A stretch of DNA of 49,367 bases from an uncultured Psychrobacter sp. (lineage in GTDB: Bacteria; Pseudomonadota; Gammaproteobacteria; Pseudomonadales; Moraxellaceae), in the NCBI GenBank assembly GCA_947501045.1, contig CANMUI010000013.1, positions 1 through 49,367 of the forward strand, written 5' to 3'. A model generated the notes under the pieces. It saw nothing but the letters and a program-made list of their open reading frames with translations, was not told the origin of the DNA and made no database searches. The position numbers and the translations under genes are program-made. The stretch's first letter is position 1, and the number at the start of each line of letters is the position of its first letter. Of the stretch, positions 1-6,565 are shown piece after piece.

Positions 1-29
1 ACTGAGTCCTGTAAAGTACAGAACTCAGT
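1..29. repeat. Subterminal hairpin inside the IS end
   Basis: Bases 1-13 pair with 17-29 around an AAG loop, 12 of 13 positions matching (one C:A mismatch at base 8). The same hairpin recurs at the right contig end. It lies about 45 bp inside the IS tip. It could block read-through transcription, mask a ribosome binding site, or be a transposase recognition feature. The sequence alone does not decide. Confidence 0.6.
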
Positions 30-76
30 CCTTGATGTAAACTTAAACTGTCCAAGTTTAGGGGGTCAGTTCAAAT
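1..76. mobile_element. Terminal fragment of an IS3-family-like insertion sequence (left contig end)
   Basis: These bases are the exact reverse complement of 49291-49366. The inner boundary reads, on the minus strand, TGAACTGACCCCCTAAACTT, which resembles the terminal inverted repeats of IS150-group IS3 elements (TGnnCTGnCCCC followed by TTGGACA). The IS proper probably ends at 73, and the shared AAT at 74-76 may be chance or target preference. The rest of the element lies outside the window. One plus-strand frame is open across the fragment, but no transposase domain can be recognised in so short a piece, so I cannot say whether it is the left or right IS end. Family assignment is from memory of IR style only. 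Confidence 0.7.
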
Positions 77-90
77 GTTTGGGCTTTTTT
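77..90 (+). terminator. Probable 3' arm of a Rho-independent terminator, split by the IS
   Basis: Directly after the IS end and AAT comes GTTTGGGC followed by six T. This is the look of the 3' arm and T-tract of an intrinsic terminator whose 5' arm (GCCCAAAC) is missing. The inferred explanation is that the IS inserted into the terminator loop and the other arm lies beyond the contig end. Confidence 0.4.
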
Positions 91-200
91 ATTGATTTAT
101 TTTTTATTATATTTAGATGAATTACAATTTAGAATCTTAGCCTTGTTTACTGTTTCTACCTGACCATATCTGTTTAGCTATAAAATCGTAGAATACTATA

Positions 201-248
201 ATTTTAAAACATCATAATCTTAAAACATCATAATCTCAAAACACTATA
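201..248. repeat. Three-unit 16-bp tandem repeat upstream of the GNAT gene
   Basis: Three consecutive 16-bp units, variants of atctTAAAACATCATA, occupy 201-216, 217-232 and 233-248 and stop 14 bp before the ATG at 263. Units 1 and 2 differ at one base and unit 3 is more diverged. It sits in the presumed promoter or leader of the acetyltransferase, so copy-number change could alter expression. It could equally be neutral AT-rich slippage. Confidence 0.75.
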
Positions 249-262
249 AAAGTATAAAACCT

Positions 263-820
263 ATGTATCTTAACCAAGATAAAGTATTTAGTACTTCTAA
301 AGCTGATGTCTTTTTTATGAGCTTTGATATGGCTAAACCGCTACAAGAGTATTTGCTCAATAATAAAGAAAGATTGATCCCTTTTGAACCCTCGCGCTCT
401 TCAGAGTATTATGAATTGGATAGTATTCATCAACGTATTATTACTGCAATAGATGATCAAACTCAAAAAACAGCTCTTTCATTGATTATTACAGTAAAAA
501 ACTCTAATAGAATTATTGGTATTATTAACTTTACAGGTCTTACCTTTGGGGTATTTCAGGCCTGCTATTTAGGTTTTTCAATAGATAAAGATTTTGAAGG
601 TCAAGGTATTATGCATATCACCTTGCAAAGGGCAATCAGTCATATGCGTGAACAATATGGATTGCATCGCATTATGGCAAACCATCTACCTAACAATGTT
701 AAGAGAGAGCAATTACTAGCTAAACTTGGTTTTGTAAGAGAAGGGTATGCTAAGTCTTACCTAAAAATTAATGGTGAGTGGCAAGACCATGTATTAAACG
801 CTTTAGTATTTGAAAATTAA
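263..820 (+). CDS. GNAT N-acetyltransferase, RimJ/RimL-like
   Basis: This 185-residue protein belongs to the GCN5-related acetyltransferase fold and most resembles the RimJ/RimL branch, which acetylates alpha-amino groups of ribosomal proteins or small amine substrates from acetyl-CoA. Visible signatures are the acetyl-CoA loop region DKDFEGQGIM, the following helix, and the C-terminal block LHRIMANHLPNN...LLAKLGFVREGYAKSYLKINGEWQDH, typical of the RimJ-like subfamily in length and order. No good Shine-Dalgarno precedes the ATG. The upstream region is a very AT-rich tandem repeat next to an IS end, so the gene sits at an island edge and may have been acquired. The substrate cannot be told. 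The family call is firm, the exact RimJ function is not. Confidence 0.85.
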   Translation: MYLNQDKVFSTSKADVFFMSFDMAKPLQEYLLNNKERLIPFEPSRSSEYYELDSIHQRIITAIDDQTQKTALSLIITVKNSNRIIGIINFTGLTFGVFQACYLGFSIDKDFEGQGIMHITLQRAISHMREQYGLHRIMANHLPNNVKREQLLAKLGFVREGYAKSYLKINGEWQDHVLNALVFEN

Positions 821-880
821 GATACTTAGAAGTGAGAGACCGATGGAACACAGTTGTACCAGCAAGCTAGTCAGAAAACT

Positions 881-1771
881 TTATGATCTAATCAACCCCT
901 TTATAGACAAATTTAAAGATAGATAAGTACCAAACAATATCACCACTGAGCCCACGATAGCAAAGATATCTAACGCTTCATTAAGCAGTATATAACCAAA
1001 AAATATCGCAAAAATGGGAATGACTAGGGTAATACTGGTCGCGCGCGTCGGACCGATATTTTTGATGAGTTGATTCATAAACACAAGCGCAATCGCAGTT
1101 GAAAATACGCCGATACAAATTACCGACACCCAAGCTTGCAGACTAATACTTTTGCCGTAAGGAAACTCATAGAGACCAATCGGTAGCATGACTATACTAG
1201 CAATGATTATCGACCCGGCGGTGATAGGAATGGGCGATAGGTCTTGTAGATAGTTTCTGGTGATATTGGCTCCAGTAGCATAACCAACACAGCCTAATAA
1301 AGCATAGCCTAAAGGCAGCAACCCTGATCCTGAGACGCCTTCACCAACTAAGTTTTCACTCATCAAAATAATAACCCCAATGACCCCAATGACCAAACCA
1401 AGAATCTGTTTTTTGGCCAGCTTATCGTTAAAAAAGGTACTGGCAATAAAGCCGCTCATCATGGGTACAGAGGCATTGAGCACAGCCAAAACCCCCGCAT
1501 TTACAGACTGTGCTGAAAAGGAAAACAAGACAAAAGGAATAGCAGTGGAGAATAGACCAACAACTGTAAGCAGCTTCCATTTTGTACGGATGCCTTGCCG
1601 ATTTTTTGGATTTAATAACACAAAAACTAGCATAGTTGCGCCTGCAAATAGCACCCGCAAGCTAGCAAAGGCTATTGATCCAAACTCAGGCACGCCGACT
1701 CGATAGAAGATAAAGGACAGTGACCACATAAAGGATAGAGTAAAAAAGGTGATAAGATCGCGTCTGGTCAT
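881..1771 (-). CDS. EamA/DMT-superfamily inner-membrane transporter
   Basis: This 296-residue, highly hydrophobic protein has the two-repeat, roughly ten-helix layout of the drug/metabolite transporter superfamily (two EamA domains, about residues 8-135 and 150-285). The N-terminal segment LITFFTLSFMWSLSFIFYRVG and the second-repeat end ATSITLVIPIFAIFFGYILLNEAL are characteristic. Members usually export amino acids, metabolites or drugs, and the substrate here is unknown. It converges with the GNAT gene (60 bp apart, no clear terminator between). The nearby LysE-type exporter suggests a small cluster of export functions, but on the opposite strand, so no operon is implied. Confidence 0.88.
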   Translation of the reverse strand: MTRRDLITFFTLSFMWSLSFIFYRVGVPEFGSIAFASLRVLFAGATMLVFVLLNPKNRQGIRTKWKLLTVVGLFSTAIPFVLFSFSAQSVNAGVLAVLNASVPMMSGFIASTFFNDKLAKKQILGLVIGVIGVIILMSENLVGEGVSGSGLLPLGYALLGCVGYATGANITRNYLQDLSPIPITAGSIIIASIVMLPIGLYEFPYGKSISLQAWVSVICIGVFSTAIALVFMNQLIKNIGPTRATSITLVIPIFAIFFGYILLNEALDIFAIVGSVVILFGTYLSLNLSIKGLIRS

Positions 1772-2181
1772 GGTATCGTGGGCTCTTTAGCGGGTAAGCT
1801 TAACTGCGTCAGTCAAGCTCGTGAGAAAAACATGGTGATGATAACTTTTTAATCCGCTTAGGTGGGATGTTTTTATGTGTTTAAACTGATTCTCTAAGCC
1901 GCCCTTAATGTGATTTTGAATTTTCATAGAATAAAGTTTAGTAATATTATATTTACCTCCATTTTGCTTTTTTTTCATGCATAACCCTCATTGCTTTAGT
2001 TATTTTTACCACGTATCATGTTTTTCTAATAAAATTTGACAAAGACAACTTTATTATTAATTTTACTTAACAGTTTTTATTGTTCTAATAATTAACGATA
2101 ATGAGTACGTTTTTATCTTGTGTAGAGAGTTGGATAAACCTCGTCTTTCGCATAAAAGAACTCACTTAAAAGGACTTAAGT
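1772..2181. other. 410-bp divergent intergenic region
   Basis: AT-rich space between the divergent EamA and NCS2-like genes. A 63-codon minus-strand frame (1787-1978) has a passable GAGGG ribosome site but no recognisable protein features, so it is not called. The permease promoter probably lies near 2036-2064. Nothing else stands out. Confidence 0.6.
2036..2064 (+). promoter_or_regulatory. Putative sigma70 promoter of the NCS2-like permease
   Basis: A perfect TTGACA at 2036-2041 is followed after 16-17 bp by weak -10 candidates TAATTT (2058-2063) or AATTTT. It lies about 120 bp before the permease ATG in AT-rich sequence. The -35 is convincing, the -10 only moderate. Confidence 0.4.
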
Positions 2182-3579
2182 ATGGCTATAGATCGTAAGT
2201 ACGGTGAAGAGCAGCCTTATTGGGCTGCTGGTCCCTTTAAAATACGCCTGCCCTTTATACACTACCGCTGGGAGATCCCTGAGATGCTTCAGGGATTATT
2301 CATGTTTATGGTCAGCCTTGCCATGATCCCACTGCTGGAGCAGTATTTGGGTATGCCTTATGATGCTGCCCTAGCTTTTTGTGTGATTGCCGGCCTCATG
2401 TACCTGCTGCCCTCACTACTTGGCGTACCGCTAGTACCCGGCTGGATTACTCCTGCCATTCCGATTGTGCTGTTATATTTGCAGGCGTTTGAGCCTGGTC
2501 CGGCTGCTGTACAAGCCATGTTTGTCTTGCAATTAGAAGTGTTTTTAATATTTATATTTTTTGGTCTGACTGGCCTTAGCAATCGTATAGTGGGTTTTAT
2601 CCCCAATTCTTTAAAAGCCGGCGTCATCATTGGGGCTGGTATCGCCGCCTTGATGGGCGAGATACAAACCGGCGGCCGTGTTGAAGCGACACCCATCTCG
2701 TTAATTATTGGCGCTATTATATCCGGTTACGTGCTGTTTTCCGTATCTTTTAAACATACCATTCAACATAATCGCTTCGCCAAAATGATTGCCAACCTTG
2801 GTATGATCTCAGGCATGTTCGTGGCGATGATTATTGGCTGGGTTATTGGAGAATATCCGCTACCTGATATTGAGTGGGGTATCACCCAGCCTAACTTTAG
2901 CGCGATGACGGATTTTTTGATTTTTAATGTCGGTATGCCTGATATCAGTGTTTTCTTACTCGCCTTCCCGACTGCGATGATCGCTTATGTCATTGCCTTT
3001 GGTGATATTTTAGTCGGTCAAGCGCTCAGTGAGCGGGTCGATGAAATCCGTCCTGATGAGAAAATTGAAACCAACATTACGCGTATTCATATCGTCACAG
3101 GTATTCGTAATGGGGTACTGGCTTTCTTTGCACCGTGGCCGGGACTTGCCGGACCTATCTGGACTGCAGCTCACGCCACCCTTGCCGAGCGCTATGCGCT
3201 TGGGCGCAAAGCCATGGACTCCATCTATAGCGGCGGCGGCACCTTTTGGTGGACCGGGCTTGCTGCCATATTTATATTACCGCTGGTTACTTTGTTTAGA
3301 CCAGTGCTACCCATTGCCTTATCTCTTACTTTATTACTAACTGCTTATATCTGTATCATGGTGGGAATAGAGCAGCTAAAAACCTCTGCTGAGCGTGGGG
3401 TGGCAGGAATCGTAGCAGTGACTTTAGCCATGCCAGCGGCGCAATCAACCGTTTATGCTATTGCTATCGGTATAGTGCTCTATATTTTAATCGAAAGACC
3501 TACTTCAAGACAACGCAAAGAAACGTTAGAAGCTGCTGCTGCTAGCAAAGCCAACGCTGCTCTTCAAAATGATTTGTAA
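2182..3579 (+). CDS. NCS2/SLC23-like xanthine-uracil permease-type transporter
   Basis: This 465-residue polytopic membrane protein has about 12-14 hydrophobic segments. Features reminiscent of the nucleobase-cation-symport-2 fold are PLVPGWITPAIP near residue 85, GFIPNSLKAGVIIGAGIAAL near 140, and the charged segment AFGDILVGQALSERVDEI in the middle of the protein, where this family carries substrate-binding acidic residues. Length fits (usual 430-480). The start is supported by AAAAGGA seven bases upstream of the ATG. The alanine-rich tail after residue 445 is cytoplasmic and low-complexity. The substrate is not predictable: purine or pyrimidine is typical, but divergent members carry other anions. 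A short stem-loop separates it from the LysE gene downstream. Confidence 0.65.
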   Translation: MAIDRKYGEEQPYWAAGPFKIRLPFIHYRWEIPEMLQGLFMFMVSLAMIPLLEQYLGMPYDAALAFCVIAGLMYLLPSLLGVPLVPGWITPAIPIVLLYLQAFEPGPAAVQAMFVLQLEVFLIFIFFGLTGLSNRIVGFIPNSLKAGVIIGAGIAALMGEIQTGGRVEATPISLIIGAIISGYVLFSVSFKHTIQHNRFAKMIANLGMISGMFVAMIIGWVIGEYPLPDIEWGITQPNFSAMTDFLIFNVGMPDISVFLLAFPTAMIAYVIAFGDILVGQALSERVDEIRPDEKIETNITRIHIVTGIRNGVLAFFAPWPGLAGPIWTAAHATLAERYALGRKAMDSIYSGGGTFWWTGLAAIFILPLVTLFRPVLPIALSLTLLLTAYICIMVGIEQLKTSAERGVAGIVAVTLAMPAAQSTVYAIAIGIVLYILIERPTSRQRKETLEAAAASKANAALQNDL

Positions 3580-3601
3580 AGCGGTTTAATTGAGGCAACA
3601 T

Positions 3602-3624
3602 AAGCTAGATATTGCATCTAGCTT
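3602..3624. terminator. Stem-loop after the NCS2-like gene
   Basis: AAGCTAGAT (3602-3610) pairs perfectly with ATCTAGCTT (3616-3624) around a 5-nt loop, 23 bases after the permease stop. No T-run follows, so it is a weak terminator or an mRNA-stabilising hairpin. Confidence 0.5.
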
Positions 3625-3674
3625 TGCCAAAGTTTTGACAACACTTATTAATAGTAATTAAAAGGCTAGTAGCG

Positions 3675-4334
3675 ATGTTTGGTATCGACAACTATCTAGG
3701 ATTTGTACTCGCTGGCATGTTGTTAAATCTAACCCCGGGCACCGATAGCTTATACATTATCACGCGTAGTGTAGCGCAAGGACAAACAGCGGGACTTTAC
3801 TCGGTATTGGGTATCGTCTCCGGCATCTTAGTGCATACGCTGTTGGCAGCGCTGGGGCTATCTATCATATTAGCCAATTCACCCCTAGCCTTTATGTTAG
3901 TAAAATATATTGGTGCTGCCTATTTATGTTACTTAGGCGTTAAGATGCTCATTACTACAGCAAAGCCACTAATCACTAATGCTTTAGATAATAGCAAATT
4001 AACAGAAAAAAGTAGCCACAACTCTTTAGACTATAAGCAAATCTACAAACAAGGTGTCTTGACCAATACTTTTAACCCAAAAGTTGCTTTGTTTTTCTTA
4101 GCTTTCTTCCCGCAGTTTATTGATCCCAATTATGCTTACAGTACGTTGTCGTTTTTAATTTTAGGATTGACCTTTGCCGTAACTGGTCTGCTATGGTGCT
4201 TGTGTTTGGCGCTGTTGGCATCGAAGTTTAGTAAAAGTCTGAGAGAAAATCCAGCTGTTGAGTCTATCTTGAATAAAATAAGCGGAGTGGTATTTATTGG
4301 CTTGGGTATTAAATTGCTGACTGAGAAGGGATGA
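3675..4334 (+). CDS. LysE/RhtB-family amino-acid exporter
   Basis: This 219-residue inner-membrane protein has six predicted helices and the LysE/RhtB N-terminal motif LGFVLAGMLLNLTPGTDSLYI (residues about 8-27), followed by the G-rich second helix and the conserved GVLTNTFNPKVALFFLAFFPQFI block near residue 120. The family exports amino acids or their derivatives (lysine, homoserine, threonine, cysteine) using the proton motive force. Length is usual (205-220). AAAGG precedes the ATG by about 9 bases. The hydrophilic loop at residues 100-120 is a little longer than in the shortest members. The substrate cannot be assigned. Confidence 0.9.
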   Translation: MFGIDNYLGFVLAGMLLNLTPGTDSLYIITRSVAQGQTAGLYSVLGIVSGILVHTLLAALGLSIILANSPLAFMLVKYIGAAYLCYLGVKMLITTAKPLITNALDNSKLTEKSSHNSLDYKQIYKQGVLTNTFNPKVALFFLAFFPQFIDPNYAYSTLSFLILGLTFAVTGLLWCLCLALLASKFSKSLRENPAVESILNKISGVVFIGLGIKLLTEKG

Positions 4335-4426
4335 TTGATTGAAAAGAGAGGATTAATAAAATATAGGAAGAAAAGATAGTAAGACTCAATATTCGATCAA
4401 TCAAGCCTTTGAGTATGCAAAGTATC

Positions 4427-5638
4427 CTAACGCAGCATCGACTCTCTTAAAGCTTGCATATTCGCCGCACCAAGCGTCGCCATCGTCACTTGTAGCTCCT
4501 CAAGCAACAGCTTATTAACATGAGCGACGCCAAGCGCGCCTGCCAATGCCAAACCATAAATATAACCTCGACCAATACCGACCGCATCAGCGCCCAAAGC
4601 GATCAGCTTTGCCATATCGCTACCCGAGCGCACGCCGCCATCAGCGATAATAACCATATCATTGCCCACGCTTTGACGCAGCTCGGACAATATGTCTGCC
4701 ACAGCAATAGCATCGGCCAATACCCGCTGTCCATGATTAGAGGCGATAATACCCGCGCAGCCTATATCTCGCGCTCTTTTAGCGTCACTTGGATGTAATA
4801 TACCTTTTAATAATACCGGCACTGGGCAACGCGTCAGTAGCCATTCTATATCCGCCCAATCTGGCGCTTGCGCCAATAAGTCATTGATGCCTTGAGCCGC
4901 ATGGGCGCCATTTATATGGTTGCTCTGCGGCAAATTGATAGCCTGACAATAGCTTGGCAGTATTGCCTGCGCGCGCCGACTCACCGCCCGTACTCCGCTA
5001 TGCGGCGCGTCAACGGTGATGACCAGTAATTGCATACCTTGCGCAGCCAATTTTTCAATCAACTGCAAATTATAGTCACGACGAGCTTGCTTATTGTTTG
5101 TCTGACTTGATTGTAGGCTGGATGGCTGAATGGGTTGTTGAGGAAGCGACTGCCAGTACCACTGCACGGCATTAGTAACAGTAGTGTTTGGCAGTAACTC
5201 AGTAAATAGAGTATTGCCTTGCGAGCTAAAGATACAAGGAGTATTTAGCAGGTTAGCCGCTTCAAAGGTGGCTTTTTCCGCTTGCGGATGATACACACCT
5301 TGATGGGCAACCGGAGACAACCAAAGCGGGTGCGGCAGAACAATATCTAGCGGTACGGCGCTATACGGATTGGACAAATGACAGCTTAGATCAATAAGTT
5401 TGGGATCAAGCATCCGCGGCAGCCAGCGTTTATTATCTAAAGCACTAGCGTTGCTGTAAGAATTGTTGGGCGCTAAGTTGTTTTCAAACAATATGGCCTG
5501 TATCGCAGTCGGCAGATGCAGGCGCGCTGCTTGTTCATAATCGCTTAGAGTGACAATGTGACTGGGAATCTGCGCCCAAACAGGTTGCCAACGTTCAGTC
5601 ATAGACGGTGGGTTAGAATTTGTTGGTTTGGTTGACAT
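4427..5638 (-). CDS. FMN-dependent alpha-hydroxy-acid oxidase/dehydrogenase
   Basis: This 403-residue TIM-barrel flavoenzyme belongs to the glycolate oxidase / lactate dehydrogenase family, oxidising an alpha-hydroxy acid to the keto acid with FMN. Visible are LSPVAHQGVYHPQAE, TVDAPHSGVR, the active-site lysine strand VPVLLKGI, the catalytic SNHGQR (family SNHGGR, histidine and arginine kept, second glycine replaced by Gln), and the phosphate-binding ADGGVRSG...GADAVGIGR. The start at 5638 is chosen because AAAAAGGGG lies just upstream. A longer frame to 5728 would overlap the preceding gene. Only 13 bp separate it from piuC, so it is probably co-transcribed with the iron module. The substrate (lactate, mandelate, other) is unknown. 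The SSQGNTLFTE segment, where relatives have SS-ST-S-E, is divergent. Confidence 0.85.
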   Translation of the reverse strand: MSTKPTNSNPPSMTERWQPVWAQIPSHIVTLSDYEQAARLHLPTAIQAILFENNLAPNNSYSNASALDNKRWLPRMLDPKLIDLSCHLSNPYSAVPLDIVLPHPLWLSPVAHQGVYHPQAEKATFEAANLLNTPCIFSSQGNTLFTELLPNTTVTNAVQWYWQSLPQQPIQPSSLQSSQTNNKQARRDYNLQLIEKLAAQGMQLLVITVDAPHSGVRAVSRRAQAILPSYCQAINLPQSNHINGAHAAQGINDLLAQAPDWADIEWLLTRCPVPVLLKGILHPSDAKRARDIGCAGIIASNHGQRVLADAIAVADILSELRQSVGNDMVIIADGGVRSGSDMAKLIALGADAVGIGRGYIYGLALAGALGVAHVNKLLLEELQVTMATLGAANMQALRESMLR

Positions 5639-5651
5639 TCCACACCCCTTT

Positions 5652-6371
5652 TTAACACTCTGCCCATAGTCGTAATAAATTATGATAGCTTTTATTAAGG
5701 TTATCCAGCTCATCTGCAACCAGTCCATTATCGATCGCTTGATGATTAAGATGTTGTAGCTTTTGGCGTAGCAAGATATGGCTAATATCTAAGTCATGCA
5801 ATATCTGGCGCTGCTCATCGCTACGGACGAGGCTTTGTACCCAAGTGACCATCGCTAAACGCTGACCAGATTGTACGCTATTGACCCGGTGCAAACTGGT
5901 AGAGGGATAGAGTACCGCATCACCTGCCGCCAGCTTTACAGCGTGCTCGCCGTAGTCATCAGCTATGACCAGCTCCCCGCCTACGTAATCCTCAGGAGCA
6001 TTTAAAAACAAAGTCAACGATAAATCGGTACGCAGCCACTGCTGGGTATCAGGATGGGTTTGCAGGGCATTATCGACGTGCAAGCCATACTCTTGCCCTA
6101 CTCCATACTGACTAAATAGCGGCGGCATAAACGTCTTTGGCAAAGCTGCGGACATAAAAACCGGATGGGCTTTAAGGGCAGCCATACCTGTATTAGCAAG
6201 CGCTGCATAAGCTGGATGATCGCGGCTAAGCTGCCAGTTGTTTTTCTTCTCTTTTGCGCTTGCCCCAGCGGTCAGCTTGCCGTCTTGCCAGTGGTCGTTG
6301 TCTTGAGTCAATGCATCGATAATCTGCTGCCGCTGATTATCATCGAGCACTTTTTCGAGGATTTGTAGCAC
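5652..6371 (-). CDS. piuC: PKHD-type Fe(II)/2-oxoglutarate hydroxylase PiuC
   Basis: This 239-residue enzyme belongs to the PKHD-type hydroxylase family (PiuC/YbiX), genes usually found beside TonB receptors for catecholate or hydroxypyridone siderophores. Iron ligands His98-x-Asp100 and His161 and the 2-oxoglutarate-binding Arg171 are in place (HVD, LHRV, GQRLA). The surrounding blocks DLSLTLFLNAPEDYVGGELVI and AGDAVLYPSTSLHRV are classic. Its substrate is not known in the family. It lies downstream of the TonB receptor on the same strand (194 bp gap containing a REP-like hairpin) and 13 bp before the alpha-hydroxy-acid oxidase. Regulation by iron through the receptor's Fur box, with read-through, is inferred. 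Confidence 0.93.
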   Translation of the reverse strand: MLQILEKVLDDNQRQQIIDALTQDNDHWQDGKLTAGASAKEKKNNWQLSRDHPAYAALANTGMAALKAHPVFMSAALPKTFMPPLFSQYGVGQEYGLHVDNALQTHPDTQQWLRTDLSLTLFLNAPEDYVGGELVIADDYGEHAVKLAAGDAVLYPSTSLHRVNSVQSGQRLAMVTWVQSLVRSDEQRQILHDLDISHILLRQKLQHLNHQAIDNGLVADELDNLNKSYHNLLRLWAEC

Positions 6372-6434
6372 CGTAAATACCTTTTAGTTAAAAATAATAG
6401 TTTTGACTCAGCTTAAACCTTTATAAATGCAAAA

Positions 6435-6460
6435 TGCTGGGCTAAAGCCACAGCCTACGA
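6435..6460. repeat. REP-like palindromic element, copy A
   Basis: TGCTGGGCTAAAGCCACAGCCTACGA contains an imperfect inverted repeat (GGCT/AGCC, GCTGG/CAGC). It shares the frame TGCTGG...CAGCCTAC with copy B at 32949-32973, in another intergenic region. Two similar palindromes 26 kb apart suggest a dispersed short repeat family. Confidence 0.5.
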
Positions 6461-6513
6461 CAACCTATTTGGGTAGTTAAAGTATATGTTCTAAAATACT
6501 CTAAACAAGCAGA

Positions 6514-6541
6514 CTCTACAAAACTATTAGGTTTTATAGAG
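6514..6541. terminator. Stem-loop between piuA and piuC
   Basis: CTCTACAAAAC (6514-6524) pairs with GTTTTATAGAG (6531-6541), 10 of 11 positions, around TATTAG. It begins 24 bases after the piuA stop on the minus strand. There is no T-tract, so it may reduce rather than stop transcription into piuC. Confidence 0.45.
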
Positions 6542-6565
6542 TCTATAATAGATTTTCAGGCAAAG

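Noticed and set aside
1787..1978. 63-codon minus-strand frame with a GAGGG ribosome site, ending 15 bp before the EamA start
   Set aside because: Residue composition looks like translated AT-rich spacer and there is no family feature. It might be a leader peptide, but nothing supports that.
4332..4402. Inverted repeat GATTGATTGA / TCGATCAATC after lysE
   Set aside because: One mismatch, a 50-nt loop and no T-run. Too weak to call a terminator.
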